Position numbers and translations under genes: made by a program
The notes under the pieces: generated by a model
Told to the model about the DNA's origin: nothing
What the model saw: the letters and a program-made list of their open reading frames with translations, nothing else
Databases searched by the model: none
Shown here: in pieces, positions 51,119 to 60,138 of the stretch
Position numbering within the stretch: position 1 is the first letter of the stretch
Layout of the letters: every line of letters starts with the position of its first letter
Assembly: GCF_005930355.1 (NCBI RefSeq)
Contig: NZ_VDBO01000012.1
Coordinates: 1-64,000 of the forward strand
Source: Paenibacillus sinopodophylli
GTDB taxonomy: Bacteria; Bacillota; Bacilli; Paenibacillales; Paenibacillaceae
Direction of reading: 5' to 3'
DNA length: 64,000 nt

Positions 51119-53485
51119 TTACTTAACAGCAATGAGCTTTGTAAATTCAGCAAGCGGCAGCGGTTTATGATAATAGTATCCCTGCGCCTTATCACAGCCC
51201 AGCTGTCTTAGCCGATCTCGTTGCTCCTGCGTTTCCACACCCTCAGCAACCACCTGCTTCTGAAGGTCATGACCCATCGAAACAATTGTCTTCACGATGG
51301 AAAGTCCGCCCTGATACGCATCCATATCCGTAATGAACGACCGGTCGATTTTGATAATTGCGATAGGAAGCTGCCGGATGACGCTTAATGAAGAATAGCC
51401 TGTTCCAAAATCATCGATGGCGATATGTATGCCTAGAGCCACGAGCTCGTCCAGCATTTTTCTTGCTACGTTCAAGTTGTTGACGACCATGCTCTCTGTT
51501 ATTTCTAAGCACAAACGATCTGGAACCAAGCCACTGGTCCGCAATATGTCCTCAACTTTATTTACGAAATCAGGCTGCATGAACTGTCTAGAGGAGACGT
51601 TGACCGAGAGCATGAAATCATCCCAGCCCTGCTCTTGCCATTTTCTACCCTGCTCACACGCCTCAGCGATTACCCACTGGCCAATCTCGTTTATTAACCC
51701 CGTCTGCTCCGCTAGCGTAATGAACTCACCGGGATGAACCATTCCAAGCTCTGCAGACTGCCAGCGAATAAGCGCTTCTGCCCCAATTAGCTTACCTGTC
51801 GCCAAATCAACCTGTGGCTGATAATGCAGAACGAACTCCTTCCGCTTGAGCGCCTTGCGAAGATGCTTCTCCAGTTTAACATCCCGTTGAACTAACGCAA
51901 TCATTTCGTCGGTGTACAACCGATACTGATTACCGCCGCTATGCTTCGCATTATACATCGCAATATCCGCACGTTTAATGAGACCGTCTGAGCTGTCATC
52001 ATCGAAGGGGTGAACACTAATGCCGATGCTTCCACCCAAATAAAAGTCCTGGCTTTGAAGCGTAATCGGCAATTGGAACACTTGGTGAATGTTCTCCGCT
52101 AACGATACGATTTCATCATACTCTTCGGCCCCTCGAATTAAGATAATAAATTCATCGCCGCCAAGCCGTGCGAGCAGATGACGCTCATTCACACTGTTCC
52201 GCAGCCGCTTTGCCACTTCCTTCAATGCCTCATCTCCATATTGATGGCCAAGTGTATCGTTGATCAGCTTGAATCGATCCAAATCAACGAGCATAACGCC
52301 AAGCAATCCCTTTGACGATTTCACCGTTTCCAAAGAGGTTTCAAGCTCTCTATTGAAATGATAACGGTTCGGCAGCTTAGTAAGCGTATCATGATGAGCC
52401 AAGAAATGGACAAGGGATGATTCTTCCTTCTGCTTCGTAATATCTCGAATAACCGCAAGCACGAATAACTGCTCCCCCTCGGCCATGAGCTCCGTATCGA
52501 GCAGAATAATCCGCCGCTTTCCCATTCGGTCCATAATGACGAGCTCGCGGTTGCGCCAAGCCCCTTTTGGAATGGTCGCTTTATATTCCTCCGCCATTCC
52601 GGCTTGCTCAGTCTCATCCAAGAAATCGGATAATGAGCGATTCAGAACCTCATTTTCTTTCGTATACCCAAGCACGGACAGCGCACCAGGGTTCGCCTCC
52701 TTAATAATCATATTTTTATCCAGCATCATAATCGCAGTCGGTGAGAATTGATAGAGGAGCTCATACTTTTTTCTAGCAGACGGTAATATATCATGCTTCA
52801 TATAGATTCGCAGGGAAATGCACCAGACGATCGTTGATAAGAAAACAATAGAATCAGGCATATACAAATAAGTGGATAAGTTAATGACAATCGATGACGC
52901 TAGAATAGTAGTTACCTGATAGTAGAAATTCGCCTTAAATAGTACGATCCATCGCTGACGCTCAACAATGCTCGTCGCCTTGCCTCTCGCTGATAAGCAA
53001 AGGATGATATTCGACAGCGCAATTAGGATAATAAACCCAAAGATGATACCCATGGGTGGTGCAAAGATTGCTTGTTTCCAGAGTTCCTCGGATCTCACAC
53101 CTAAGAACAAAAACTCTTTTCCCTTTACCAATAACAAACCCAGGTATACGACTATCGGAGTGGAAGCAAGTATGATGCTGATGAGAGGTGTAATGCGGTG
53201 ATAGGCTCTCGTAGCAGCCAAATGAAGCAGCAAGCTTAGTACCGCAGCTCCAATTGAAAATGGATAGATAACATAAGCAGCCAAGCTCACTGTATGCTTC
53301 TCTGGGAGCAGCTGCTGTACATATTGAAAGAAGATCATAATCGCAAGAAAGGCTGTCGTAAGAAAAGCAAGCCGATTCTCGATATGTGCAGCATTTCGTC
53401 TAATAATGACTAATGATGTATCGATCAAATAGATGACAGGCACGATAAATAATAGCAAAAATATTATGGATTGATAATCGCTCAT
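51119..53485 (-). CDS. Membrane-bound PAS-GGDEF-EAL c-di-GMP enzyme
   Basis: The 788-residue protein has an N-terminal seven-TM region (to about residue 225), a PAS domain (YELLYQFSPTAIMMLDKNMIIKEANPGAL; to about 350), a GGDEF domain with intact LGGDEF (about 455) and an EAL domain with EALIRW, EITES, DDFGTGYSS, KIDRSFI and AEGVET. Both cyclase and phosphodiesterase motifs look active. ATG 53485 follows GAGGTGG. It lies 50 bases after the tandem GGDEF genes on the same strand, so synthesis and breakdown of c-di-GMP are probably co-expressed. Confidence 0.94.
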   Translation of the reverse strand: MSDYQSIIFLLLFIVPVIYLIDTSLVIIRRNAAHIENRLAFLTTAFLAIMIFFQYVQQLLPEKHTVSLAAYVIYPFSIGAAVLSLLLHLAATRAYHRITPLISIILASTPIVVYLGLLLVKGKEFLFLGVRSEELWKQAIFAPPMGIIFGFIILIALSNIILCLSARGKATSIVERQRWIVLFKANFYYQVTTILASSIVINLSTYLYMPDSIVFLSTIVWCISLRIYMKHDILPSARKKYELLYQFSPTAIMMLDKNMIIKEANPGALSVLGYTKENEVLNRSLSDFLDETEQAGMAEEYKATIPKGAWRNRELVIMDRMGKRRIILLDTELMAEGEQLFVLAVIRDITKQKEESSLVHFLAHHDTLTKLPNRYHFNRELETSLETVKSSKGLLGVMLVDLDRFKLINDTLGHQYGDEALKEVAKRLRNSVNERHLLARLGGDEFIILIRGAEEYDEIVSLAENIHQVFQLPITLQSQDFYLGGSIGISVHPFDDDSSDGLIKRADIAMYNAKHSGGNQYRLYTDEMIALVQRDVKLEKHLRKALKRKEFVLHYQPQVDLATGKLIGAEALIRWQSAELGMVHPGEFITLAEQTGLINEIGQWVIAEACEQGRKWQEQGWDDFMLSVNVSSRQFMQPDFVNKVEDILRTSGLVPDRLCLEITESMVVNNLNVARKMLDELVALGIHIAIDDFGTGYSSLSVIRQLPIAIIKIDRSFITDMDAYQGGLSIVKTIVSMGHDLQKQVVAEGVETQEQRDRLRQLGCDKAQGYYYHKPLPLAEFTKLIAVK

Positions 53486-53534
53486 ATCATGTTGCCACCT
53501 CGCTTTGTATGAATAGAACTAAAGAGTCGAAGCA

Positions 53535-54626
53535 TCACCAGGCAATCCTATTCTTACCACAGCGCTTTGCTGTATACAGCGCTTCGTCTGCCAGACGAAA
53601 CAGAACATCGCGTGTTTCTCCAGCTTGCAGCTTATGGCAGCCAATGCTAATGGTTACATTGCGGTCTTCCATCTCGCCGAACGACAGCCGTTCTGTCTCC
53701 AAGCGAATGTGCTCTAGACATTCAGCAACCGCTTTGTCGTCCAATCCTACAAATATAATGGTGAACTCCTCGCCTCCATAACGCGAGGGGAAGATGTTCT
53801 CCTTCGAGCATGTCCTAAGCAGCTTACCCACCTTGCGAAGCACTTGATCCCCAACGGCATGACCGTAGGTATCGTTCACAAGCTTGAAATTATCTATATC
53901 TAGAATAGCCAGATGAACCTGTGATTGGGATTCATCTGCTAGCGTCAAGCGCATCCGCTCTTGAAAGGTTTTATGGTTCTCGAGGCTTGTCAACGCATCC
54001 ATACTTGCTGCCTCATGGACAGCCTGTTGCTGTAAACGATGTTTTTTCTCGTTTCGGAGAGCCTCCTTCTCTTCTTTCATCATTTGCAGCCCACGATTGA
54101 CAATGCCGAGTGAAATAAGGGTGACAATGATAATAACAGAGAAGCCAATTGCCTTCTGTGACAAAGCAAACTCATAGCGGTAAGCGGGTACGACAAACAT
54201 AATGAATAAATAGGTAACCATCGTAACCCAGCAAGCGAATATAACCTTTCCATAATTAAAGTGCAATATTGAAACCAATATCGGCAGTACCATGACGATT
54301 TGTACGCCTCTCACCTCTGTTGAGGACAAGGCAAGCGTAATAGCGCCAAAGCATGAGCCGAGCATTATAATAATATAATCCTGCAAGCTGCTCTTTAAAC
54401 GATAGATTAATTCTGCCACAATCAGCGTTCCGAGAATTAGGCTGTTCCGAATTAATACTTGTTTCTCGAAAAAAGCAGGCGATGCATAGGGTTTATCACT
54501 TAGGATAAGCAGCCAGGTCATGAAAACCGCTGCTAACGAGAGCAAACTCATTGCCCAGTAGGAGAGCCGCATAATATTGTTCCAATTAGATAAATGATCA
54601 GGAGCAATGAGTAATTTTCTCACCAT
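53535..54626 (-). CDS. Membrane diguanylate cyclase (GGDEF), tandem copy 2
   Basis: The 363-residue protein has about six TM helices (residues about 20-190), a short coiled coil (NRGLQMMKEEKEALRNEKKHRLQQQAVHEAA) and a GGDEF domain with SRYGGEEF and the metal/substrate motif DIDNFKLVNDTYGHAVGDQ. No R-x-x-D inhibitory site is obvious before GGEEF. ATG 54626 follows AAGGGGGGGTGAG; the 43-codon upstream extension lies within the preceding gene and is rejected. It overlaps that gene by 29 bases and is its paralogue. Confidence 0.92.
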   Translation of the reverse strand: MVRKLLIAPDHLSNWNNIMRLSYWAMSLLSLAAVFMTWLLILSDKPYASPAFFEKQVLIRNSLILGTLIVAELIYRLKSSLQDYIIIMLGSCFGAITLALSSTEVRGVQIVMVLPILVSILHFNYGKVIFACWVTMVTYLFIMFVVPAYRYEFALSQKAIGFSVIIIVTLISLGIVNRGLQMMKEEKEALRNEKKHRLQQQAVHEAASMDALTSLENHKTFQERMRLTLADESQSQVHLAILDIDNFKLVNDTYGHAVGDQVLRKVGKLLRTCSKENIFPSRYGGEEFTIIFVGLDDKAVAECLEHIRLETERLSFGEMEDRNVTISIGCHKLQAGETRDVLFRLADEALYTAKRCGKNRIAW

Positions 54627-55689
54627 TCTCACCCCCCCTTCTAAACGATGACACAACCCGATTCTTGCCCCCGCGCTTTGCTTCATACAAGTAGCCGTCT
54701 GCGAGCTTGAACAGCGACTTCTTCCCAAGCCCCGCATGATACTCAGCCATCCCAATACTAATCGTCACACGCTCACCAATAAGATCTGGGAAATCAGTTA
54801 AGGCGAGCCGTTCCCGAATACGCTCAAGCAATTGATGACTTTCATTAATCGTCTTTCCTGTCAGCAGCAGAACAAATTCTTCCCCCCCATACCTAGCTGC
54901 TATGTCCTCGCTAGAAATCGACGACTTTAACAGCAAGGCAGTTTCCTGCAGGACAATGTCTCCGACATGATGTCCGAATCGATCGTTAATACTCTTGAAA
55001 TTATCAATATCCAGTGCAGCCAGCTGAAGTGGCATATCATACTCGGCATGCTGCTCCGTAAGCGCATTTAAATACTCTTGATAAGTAATATGATTATACA
55101 AATTCGTCAGATGATCGTATTTGGATGCATTCTGGGTAGTTACGGAATCAACAAACGCCTCAATTTCTGAGCTCACCGCACGCTCGAGTGACAGCTTTAG
55201 CTCCTGCCCTCTTTTCAGAATAGCAAATCCAATAGTACCCGTTCCTGCAATCATGCCCGCTATGGCTACCAGATCATATTGACTAATTTGCGCTTGTATG
55301 GTGTCGCTGACAAGCAGCAACAGAACAAAGCTGCTCATGGTAAGCAGCATCGAGAACCAAAGTCGCCGTTTACTGAAATAAAACAAGGAAATAATTATCG
55401 GAATATCGAGACTAACATATAATCCTTCGGTTAAGCGTCCAAACCCGAACATAATGACCACAGCAAATACGTAACCGATCGAAATAAGAACGTAATCGAA
55501 ATACGACCTCATATATCGAATTAATCCTTCAGCCACTAACAGCGTACCGATTAAAAATGCTGCCGTCATGAAATATCTTGAAGGAAATAAGGCAACCTTG
55601 AGCCCAACATCAGCCCCCCATGACATGAGATGTACACTCTCTGCCAGTACCAGAACTAGAAAAGAAAGTATCCAGTAGAAGGAGAGCAC
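54598..55689 (-). CDS. Membrane diguanylate cyclase (GGDEF), tandem copy 1
   Basis: This 363-residue paralogue of the next gene has the same layout: about six TM helices, coiled linker (GQELKLSLERAVSSEIEAF) and GGDEF domain with ARYGGEEF and DIDNFKSINDRFGHHVGD. GTG 55689 is the first conventional start but begins inside the region homologous to copy 2. A CTG at 55734, with AAAGTGGTGA 6 bases upstream, would add 15 residues (LALTRYKNKLSWNRW) that align with the copy 2 N-terminus and may be the real start. Confidence 0.9.
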   Translation of the reverse strand: MLSFYWILSFLVLVLAESVHLMSWGADVGLKVALFPSRYFMTAAFLIGTLLVAEGLIRYMRSYFDYVLISIGYVFAVVIMFGFGRLTEGLYVSLDIPIIISLFYFSKRRLWFSMLLTMSSFVLLLLVSDTIQAQISQYDLVAIAGMIAGTGTIGFAILKRGQELKLSLERAVSSEIEAFVDSVTTQNASKYDHLTNLYNHITYQEYLNALTEQHAEYDMPLQLAALDIDNFKSINDRFGHHVGDIVLQETALLLKSSISSEDIAARYGGEEFVLLLTGKTINESHQLLERIRERLALTDFPDLIGERVTISIGMAEYHAGLGKKSLFKLADGYLYEAKRGGKNRVVSSFRRGGENGEKITHCS

Positions 55690-55880
55690 CCAGCGATTCC
55701 AAGATAGTTTGTTTTTGTAACGAGTAAGCGCCAGCGTTAGTCACCACTTTGCGAGTTAGTTAGGCAGATTCTGATATTTCACAATATTATCCATGCTGTA
55801 TGACTATTATAGTGCCTATCTTTCGACAGGACAATCAATTAAGAGAGAATGCCAATTCGGTCCTCTTGTCGAATGAGCGC

Positions 55881-55923
55881 AAAAAAAGACGTTTGCGCAA
55901 ACTCTACTCCGCGCAAACGCCTT
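55881..55923 (-). terminator. Terminator of the CE7 esterase gene
   Basis: On the minus strand GGCGTTTGCGC pairs with GCGCAAACGTC and is followed by TTTTTTT (plus-strand A-run 55881-55887). Confidence 0.85.
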
Positions 55924-55961
55924 CCATCCCGTACCTATCCATATACACTGGATGACATCAT

Positions 55962-56921
55962 TTAATCCTGAAGGAAAAACTGCATCGTCATATCTGAGAA
56001 ACCCGGCAGATCCTCATGCCCGAAATCCGGATATATTTCCATGCTTTTTGCTGCCGTTATTTTGTTGTACACTGCAAATTGCGTTGAAGGCGGGCAAACC
56101 GTATCCATCAGCCCTATGCCGAGCAGCACTTCACCGCGGATACGCGAAGCCAAAAATTGAATATCGATGTAGCCGAGCTTCGTAAATATTTCTTCCTCCC
56201 GTTTATGCTGCGGATCAAAATGGCGGAAGAAGGTGCGCAGCTCTGCATAAGCATCTTTGGCCAAATCCATTTGCCATACCCGCTTATAATCGCTCAAGAA
56301 TGGGAAAACAGGTGCCAGCTTCTTCACTCTTGGCTCAAGCGCTGCACATGCTATCGTCAAGGCTCCGCCCTGAGAACCGCCCATCGCATATACCCGTTCC
56401 GGATCAACTCCCGCGCTTTGAATGGCAATCCCTGCAAGCTGCGCCGTATCGAGGAAGATATGACGGAACAGCAGTTCATCGGGATGATCGTCCAAGCCTC
56501 TGATAATATGTCCGTTTAATGTGTTCCCCTTAACGCCCCCAACATCCTCCGAGTAGCCGCCTTGCCCGCGGCAATCAAGGGAGAAGAAAGAAAAGCCAAG
56601 CGCAGCATAACCGAGCTTATCATGCCATGCGCCCGAATGACCGCTGTATCCGTGGAACTGTACCACAGCCGGATGCGGCTCCGTTATATTTTTAGGCTTT
56701 ATGTATTTGGCATGAATTCTCGCTCCGCGCACACCTGTAAAATAAAGGTCATAGCATTCCGCATAAGGAACCTGGAAGCTGCTTGGCACCAATTCGATTT
56801 GAGGATCTACCGCTTTCATTTCTTCAAGTGCCCTGTCCCAATACGCATCAAAATCAGCCGGACGCGGACTGGATCCTTCATAGTCTTTTAATTGCTCCAA
56901 TGACATATCAACTAATGGCAA
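55962..56921 (-). CDS. CE7 acetyl esterase (acetylxylan esterase / cephalosporin-C deacetylase)
   Basis: The 319-residue alpha/beta hydrolase is of the CE7 family: oxyanion motif FHGYSGHSGAW, conserved FFSLDCRGQGGYSED, nucleophile in GGSQGG, acid in GLMDTVCPPST and histidine in FGHEDLPG. CE7 enzymes are cytoplasmic hexamers that remove acetyl groups from xylo-oligosaccharides and antibiotics. Length matches the family (about 320). The start is TTG 56921 with GGGGGT upstream; ATG 56906 lacks a ribosome binding site. Confidence 0.94.
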   Translation of the reverse strand: MPLVDMSLEQLKDYEGSSPRPADFDAYWDRALEEMKAVDPQIELVPSSFQVPYAECYDLYFTGVRGARIHAKYIKPKNITEPHPAVVQFHGYSGHSGAWHDKLGYAALGFSFFSLDCRGQGGYSEDVGGVKGNTLNGHIIRGLDDHPDELLFRHIFLDTAQLAGIAIQSAGVDPERVYAMGGSQGGALTIACAALEPRVKKLAPVFPFLSDYKRVWQMDLAKDAYAELRTFFRHFDPQHKREEEIFTKLGYIDIQFLASRIRGEVLLGIGLMDTVCPPSTQFAVYNKITAAKSMEIYPDFGHEDLPGFSDMTMQFFLQD

Positions 56922-56993
56922 TTCAACTACCCCCTATAGATGTAGAAAATGATTGGTTGCTGCTCTCGCACATGAAAGCGTTACCTTCATTCT

Positions 56994-57045
56994 AATAGAA
57001 AGCTGAAGAAATGGAATAGCAGATCTTCCTATATTTACAAAAGAA
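56994..57045. repeat. Dispersed intergenic repeat, copy 3
   Basis: ATAGAAAG, a longer middle and CTTCCTATATTTACAAAAGAA. It is less exact than the copies at 34108 and 51020 but has the same TTCCTATATTTA core, arm polarity and position before a terminator hairpin (57049). Confidence 0.5.
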
Positions 57046-57048
57046 CAG

Positions 57049-57088
57049 AAAAAAAGCCGCAGGCTTTGCCTTTCGGCAAGCTGCGGCT
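57049..57088 (-). terminator. Terminator of the small basic protein gene
   Basis: On the minus strand AGCCGCAG pairs with CTGCGGCT, with inner stem TTGCC/GGCAA, followed by TTTTTT. Confidence 0.85.
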
Positions 57089-57120
57089 ACTCAGTCATGT
57101 ATTATTCATTCAAGCTATGC

Positions 57121-57378
57121 TTACGATTTCGAAGTATTCCTGCTTTTCGCCGAGGCTCCGACTTTGAACGCTGTGCTGCCCTTAGTCATATTGCCGCTCT
57201 TCGCATTCGGTGTACCGGCAGCCTCCGGTTTGCCTTTCTCACCTTCCGCGCTTTTCGCGCCTTGGTTTCTGCCAAACACCTTTTTCGCCAGCTTCTTCTT
57301 CTCGCCCGCTTGCCACCGGTTCCAGCCCTTCTTATCCGTTCCTCTTCCTGTTCCACCTTTGCCCTTTGCACTGCTCAT
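57121..57378 (-). CDS. Small basic Gly/Lys-rich protein (possibly DUF3934)
   Basis: An 85-residue, strongly basic, low-complexity protein. Its first 25 residues (MSSAKGKGGTGRGTDKKGWNRWQ) resemble the short DUF3934 proteins of Bacillus as I recall them; the rest is a disordered Lys/Ala/Gly/Ser tail. A nucleic-acid or spore-associated role is conceivable but not shown. ATG 57378 has GGAGTGATGAT upstream. It is monocistronic with its own terminator. Confidence 0.75.
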   Translation of the reverse strand: MSSAKGKGGTGRGTDKKGWNRWQAGEKKKLAKKVFGRNQGAKSAEGEKGKPEAAGTPNAKSGNMTKGSTAFKVGASAKSRNTSKS

Positions 57379-57553
57379 ATCATCACTCCATCATGTCTAC
57401 TATGCCGAGTTAACCTTCTTAAAATGCAGGTGCAGCATCTATCCGAATCTTGTACCTCGTTATCATTACTAACCAGTATACCATTAATCAGGCACATAGA
57501 TTCTTATGGGCGTGTATAAATATGAATATCATGCTGAATGATTTCTTCGCTTC

Positions 57554-58591
57554 TTAACGATTCCACACCTTGTTTGGAAGCTCCTTCCGAAGCACAGGTG
57601 CTACTTCAGCGGCGAATCGCTCCACTTGCTCGAGCTGCTCCGACTCTGTCAAGCCATCAACGCTGATGCTCAGCACTTGATTCCCAAAGGCTTGATGGTA
57701 GTTTATGATCTTCTCAATCACTTGCTGTGGGCTGCCGACAAGTGCAGGGCCGTTCTTAATCGTATCCTCAAGATCTGTGAACGGTGATTTATTATGCTGT
57801 GCAGCGCTCGTCGCCTGAAAGGCTTCGTAATAAGGACGATACCGTTTAATCGCTTCTTCGCCCGTATTCGCGAGATATAGACTTCCCGCTCCCGAACCTA
57901 CAACTGCCTGACTCGGATCATACCCATAATAAGCGAGGCGCTCACGATAATGCTCAATTAATTCCTTATACTTGATCTGTGGATGAAAGCTGTTGGATGA
58001 GAATATCGGCTCGCCGTGCTTGGCCGCCAGCTCAGTCGAGAGCGTACTCGATGCGCTTCCATGCCATACTGGAATAGAAGCTTGCAACGGCCTCGGCTGT
58101 GAGGTTACATGATTCAGCGCAGGACGATAGCGGCCCTCCCACGTCACATCCTCCTCATGCCATAAGCGCCTCAGCAGCTCATAGCGCTCTGCCAGTGAAT
58201 CCCACTGCTCTTCTTCCGTTATACCGAACAGCGGATAATGCCGCGGATCATTTCCTTTCCCGATAATAAGTTCAAGCCTTCCTTCTGACAAATGATCGAG
58301 CGTTGCATAATCCTCTGCTACCCGAAGTGGATCCAGTACGCTGAGCACGGTTACTGTCGTCAACAAACGGATTCGTGATGTTCTAGCAGCTATTGCAGTC
58401 AGTAGCACAGGCGGTGACGATGACAGAAAAGGCGCTCCGTGACGTTCGCCGATTCCGTAAGCTTCGAAGCCAAGTTTTTCTGCAAGTATCGCCTGTTTCA
58501 ATATATTTTGAAATTTCTGCTGCGTCGTCAAAGTCTCGCCTGTCAATGCATTAGGAATATTCATAACTAGACTGAACAAAGCAAATTTCAT
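57554..58591 (-). CDS. LLM-class flavin-dependent oxidoreductase (luciferase-like)
   Basis: The 345-residue (beta/alpha)8 protein is of the bacterial luciferase-like family, with FALFSLVMN at strand 1, GFEAYGIGERHGAPFLSSSP, LLTTVTVLSVLDPLRVAEDYATLDHLSEGRLELIIGKGNDPRHYPLFG (FMN-binding loop) and VGSPQQVIEKI near the end. It uses FMNH2 or F420 to oxygenate or reduce an unknown substrate. ATG 58591 has AGAGGA about 11 bases upstream; the TTG/ATG extension to 58633 is less likely. Confidence 0.92.
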   Translation of the reverse strand: MKFALFSLVMNIPNALTGETLTTQQKFQNILKQAILAEKLGFEAYGIGERHGAPFLSSSPPVLLTAIAARTSRIRLLTTVTVLSVLDPLRVAEDYATLDHLSEGRLELIIGKGNDPRHYPLFGITEEEQWDSLAERYELLRRLWHEEDVTWEGRYRPALNHVTSQPRPLQASIPVWHGSASSTLSTELAAKHGEPIFSSNSFHPQIKYKELIEHYRERLAYYGYDPSQAVVGSGAGSLYLANTGEEAIKRYRPYYEAFQATSAAQHNKSPFTDLEDTIKNGPALVGSPQQVIEKIINYHQAFGNQVLSISVDGLTESEQLEQVERFAAEVAPVLRKELPNKVWNR

Positions 58592-58775
58592 GGCGCAACG
58601 TCCTCTTTTCTTCGCTCCTCTTTGTATGTACAAATCGGAATCGATTACGATTATTCAATATTGAAACTATCGTAGCATAACGTATTTCTAAGCAACAAGC
58701 TTTTTCTGACTAATCCGATTATAATACTATTCTATATGCAAATTAATATTTTCAATGTGTGATCATCCTTATTAA

Positions 58776-58831
58776 AAACGGCAAAAGGCTAGGTATGCTA
58801 ATCTTCATTAGCACTCCTAGCCTTTTGCCCT
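58776..58831 (-). terminator. Terminator of the 64-residue ORF
   Basis: GGCAAAAGGCTAGG (58780-58793) pairs perfectly with CCTAGCCTTTTGCC (58816-58829), with inner TGCTAAT/ATTAGCA; the minus strand continues with TTTTT. Confidence 0.85.
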
Positions 58832-58862
58832 TTCATAGTTGGTTTGCTTAATTGATTCATAC

Positions 58863-59057
58863 TCAATAAGCGTGAACCTGATTGCTCATTATTTTACATA
58901 CGATGTCTTGATGACGCTCCGCGCGAACGATCATGGCTTTCAACGCAACCAAGGTCTCCCGCGCATGCTCTAGGTAGCACTCATCGCCAAAAAACATGTA
59001 CAGTCTCATATAATCATTATATTCATCGAGCCATTCATTGAAGTAAGAAGAGGTCAT
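58863..59057 (-). CDS. Small hypothetical protein
   Basis: A 64-residue protein (MTSSYFNEWLDEYNDYMRLY...ERHQDIVCKIMSNQVHAY), rich in aromatic and acidic residues, predicted helical. The start at 59057 is set by GGGAG 8 bases upstream; earlier in-frame starts at 59063 and 59090 have worse spacing. It has its own strong terminator, which supports a real transcript. No family recognised. Confidence 0.65.
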   Translation of the reverse strand: MTSSYFNEWLDEYNDYMRLYMFFGDECYLEHARETLVALKAMIVRAERHQDIVCKIMSNQVHAY

Positions 59058-59418
59058 TCCCATCACTCCCTTAATTCGATTATAGACCACGAACCTTAAT
59101 CTTTCATGAGTTAATGATGAACAAATGTTAAGCTAATCTAGCAAATCGTATGCTTCTATTCTATTATAGAAATTTGTTAATATTCCGTTTCCTCTACTTC
59201 TATTAAATAGGAAATAACAACAAATATAAATAGAAACTTCCGTAGTAATTGTTTCCTATTTTAGATCATATAAACCTATTCTTCGGTATTGACCTATCCT
59301 ATTGACCCTATGTATGATGATACAGCATACACAATGATGGCGCTTGCAGAAATCATACTCCTCGGATAAGTAAGACACCCTAACATGACCATCATTAGTA
59401 ACTATTGGAGGGTTAAGA
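59058..59418 (+). promoter_or_regulatory. Divergent intergenic region with SGNH hydrolase promoter
   Basis: This 361-base, A/T-rich region carries a plus-strand promoter, -35 TTGACC (59289-59294), 18-base spacer, -10 TATGAT (59313-59318), predicting a leader of about 95 bases before ATG 59419. Upstream is an inverted repeat AAATAGGAAA/TTTCCTATTT (59205-59261, about 35 bases apart). Nothing else is recognisable. Confidence 0.5.
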
Positions 59419-60045
59419 ATGACAGTTATTGAGCAGAATGCCGTTGTATTATTTCAAGGGGACAGCATCACCGATGCCGGCCGAAACCGCAGCGATAGTG
59501 CTAACCTTGGTGCTGGCTATGCCAATTTAGTAGCGGCATTATTCCAAAGCAAATATCCCGAGAAGCAAGCTGCATTTCTAAACAGAGGCGTGTCTGGAGA
59601 TCGAGTCGTTGATTTGGAACGCAGATGGGAAGAAGACTGCCTTTCCTTGAAGCCAACATGGTTATCCGTGTACGTGGGTATTAATGATACTTGGCGCCGC
59701 TATGACAGCAATAATCCGCTTAGCACCGAACAATATTATGTGACTTACCGCCGCTTGCTTCAAACCGCCAAGGAGCAGCTAAACGCTAAGCTCATTCTGG
59801 TTGAGCCTTTCGTGCTGCCTGTCAATGACAGTCAGAAGCAATGGCGCGAGGATTTGGATCCCAAGATCCAAGCGGTGCGCGAGCTTGCAGGCGAATTCAA
59901 AACGCTGTACGTTCCGCTCGACGGATTGTTCGCTCAAGCTGCTACTCAAACTGGACCAGCATATTGGGCGCCGGACGGTGTTCACCCGTCACCTGCAGGC
60001 GCCGCGCTTATTGCACATGCTTGGCTGCAAGCTGTCAAAGCATAA
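59419..60045 (+). CDS. SGNH/GDSL esterase (rhamnogalacturonan acetylesterase-like)
   Basis: The 208-residue hydrolase shows block I FQGDSITDAG (Ser), block II NRGVSGDRVVDL (Gly), block III YVGINDTWR (Asn) and block V APDGVHPSPAG (Asp, His). No signal peptide, so it acts inside the cell on imported oligosaccharides or lipids. Closest in pattern to CE12/RhgT-YesT-type esterases, which fits the rhamnosidase-like and CE7 genes in the window. ATG 59419 follows TGGAGGG. Confidence 0.92.
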   Translation: MTVIEQNAVVLFQGDSITDAGRNRSDSANLGAGYANLVAALFQSKYPEKQAAFLNRGVSGDRVVDLERRWEEDCLSLKPTWLSVYVGINDTWRRYDSNNPLSTEQYYVTYRRLLQTAKEQLNAKLILVEPFVLPVNDSQKQWREDLDPKIQAVRELAGEFKTLYVPLDGLFAQAATQTGPAYWAPDGVHPSPAGAALIAHAWLQAVKA

Positions 60046-60052
60046 TATAACG

Positions 60053-60093
60053 AAAGGAGCACTCCCCAGACATTCTCTGGAGAGTGCTCCTTT
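60053..60093. terminator. Terminator between SGNH esterase and Gfo/Idh/MocA genes
   Basis: AAAGGAGCACTC pairs with AGAGTGCTCCTTT, with inner CCAGA/TCTGG, between convergent genes. Confidence 0.8.
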
Positions 60094-60138
60094 CCTATTA
60101 ACGATCGTGCTTTTTCCTGCAATGGCGGATGGCTATTT

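Noticed and set aside
54627..54755. 43-residue N-terminal extension of the second GGDEF protein
   Set aside because: It lies within the end of the preceding GGDEF gene and reads as Cys/Arg/Ser-rich noise; ATG 54626 has a ribosome binding site.
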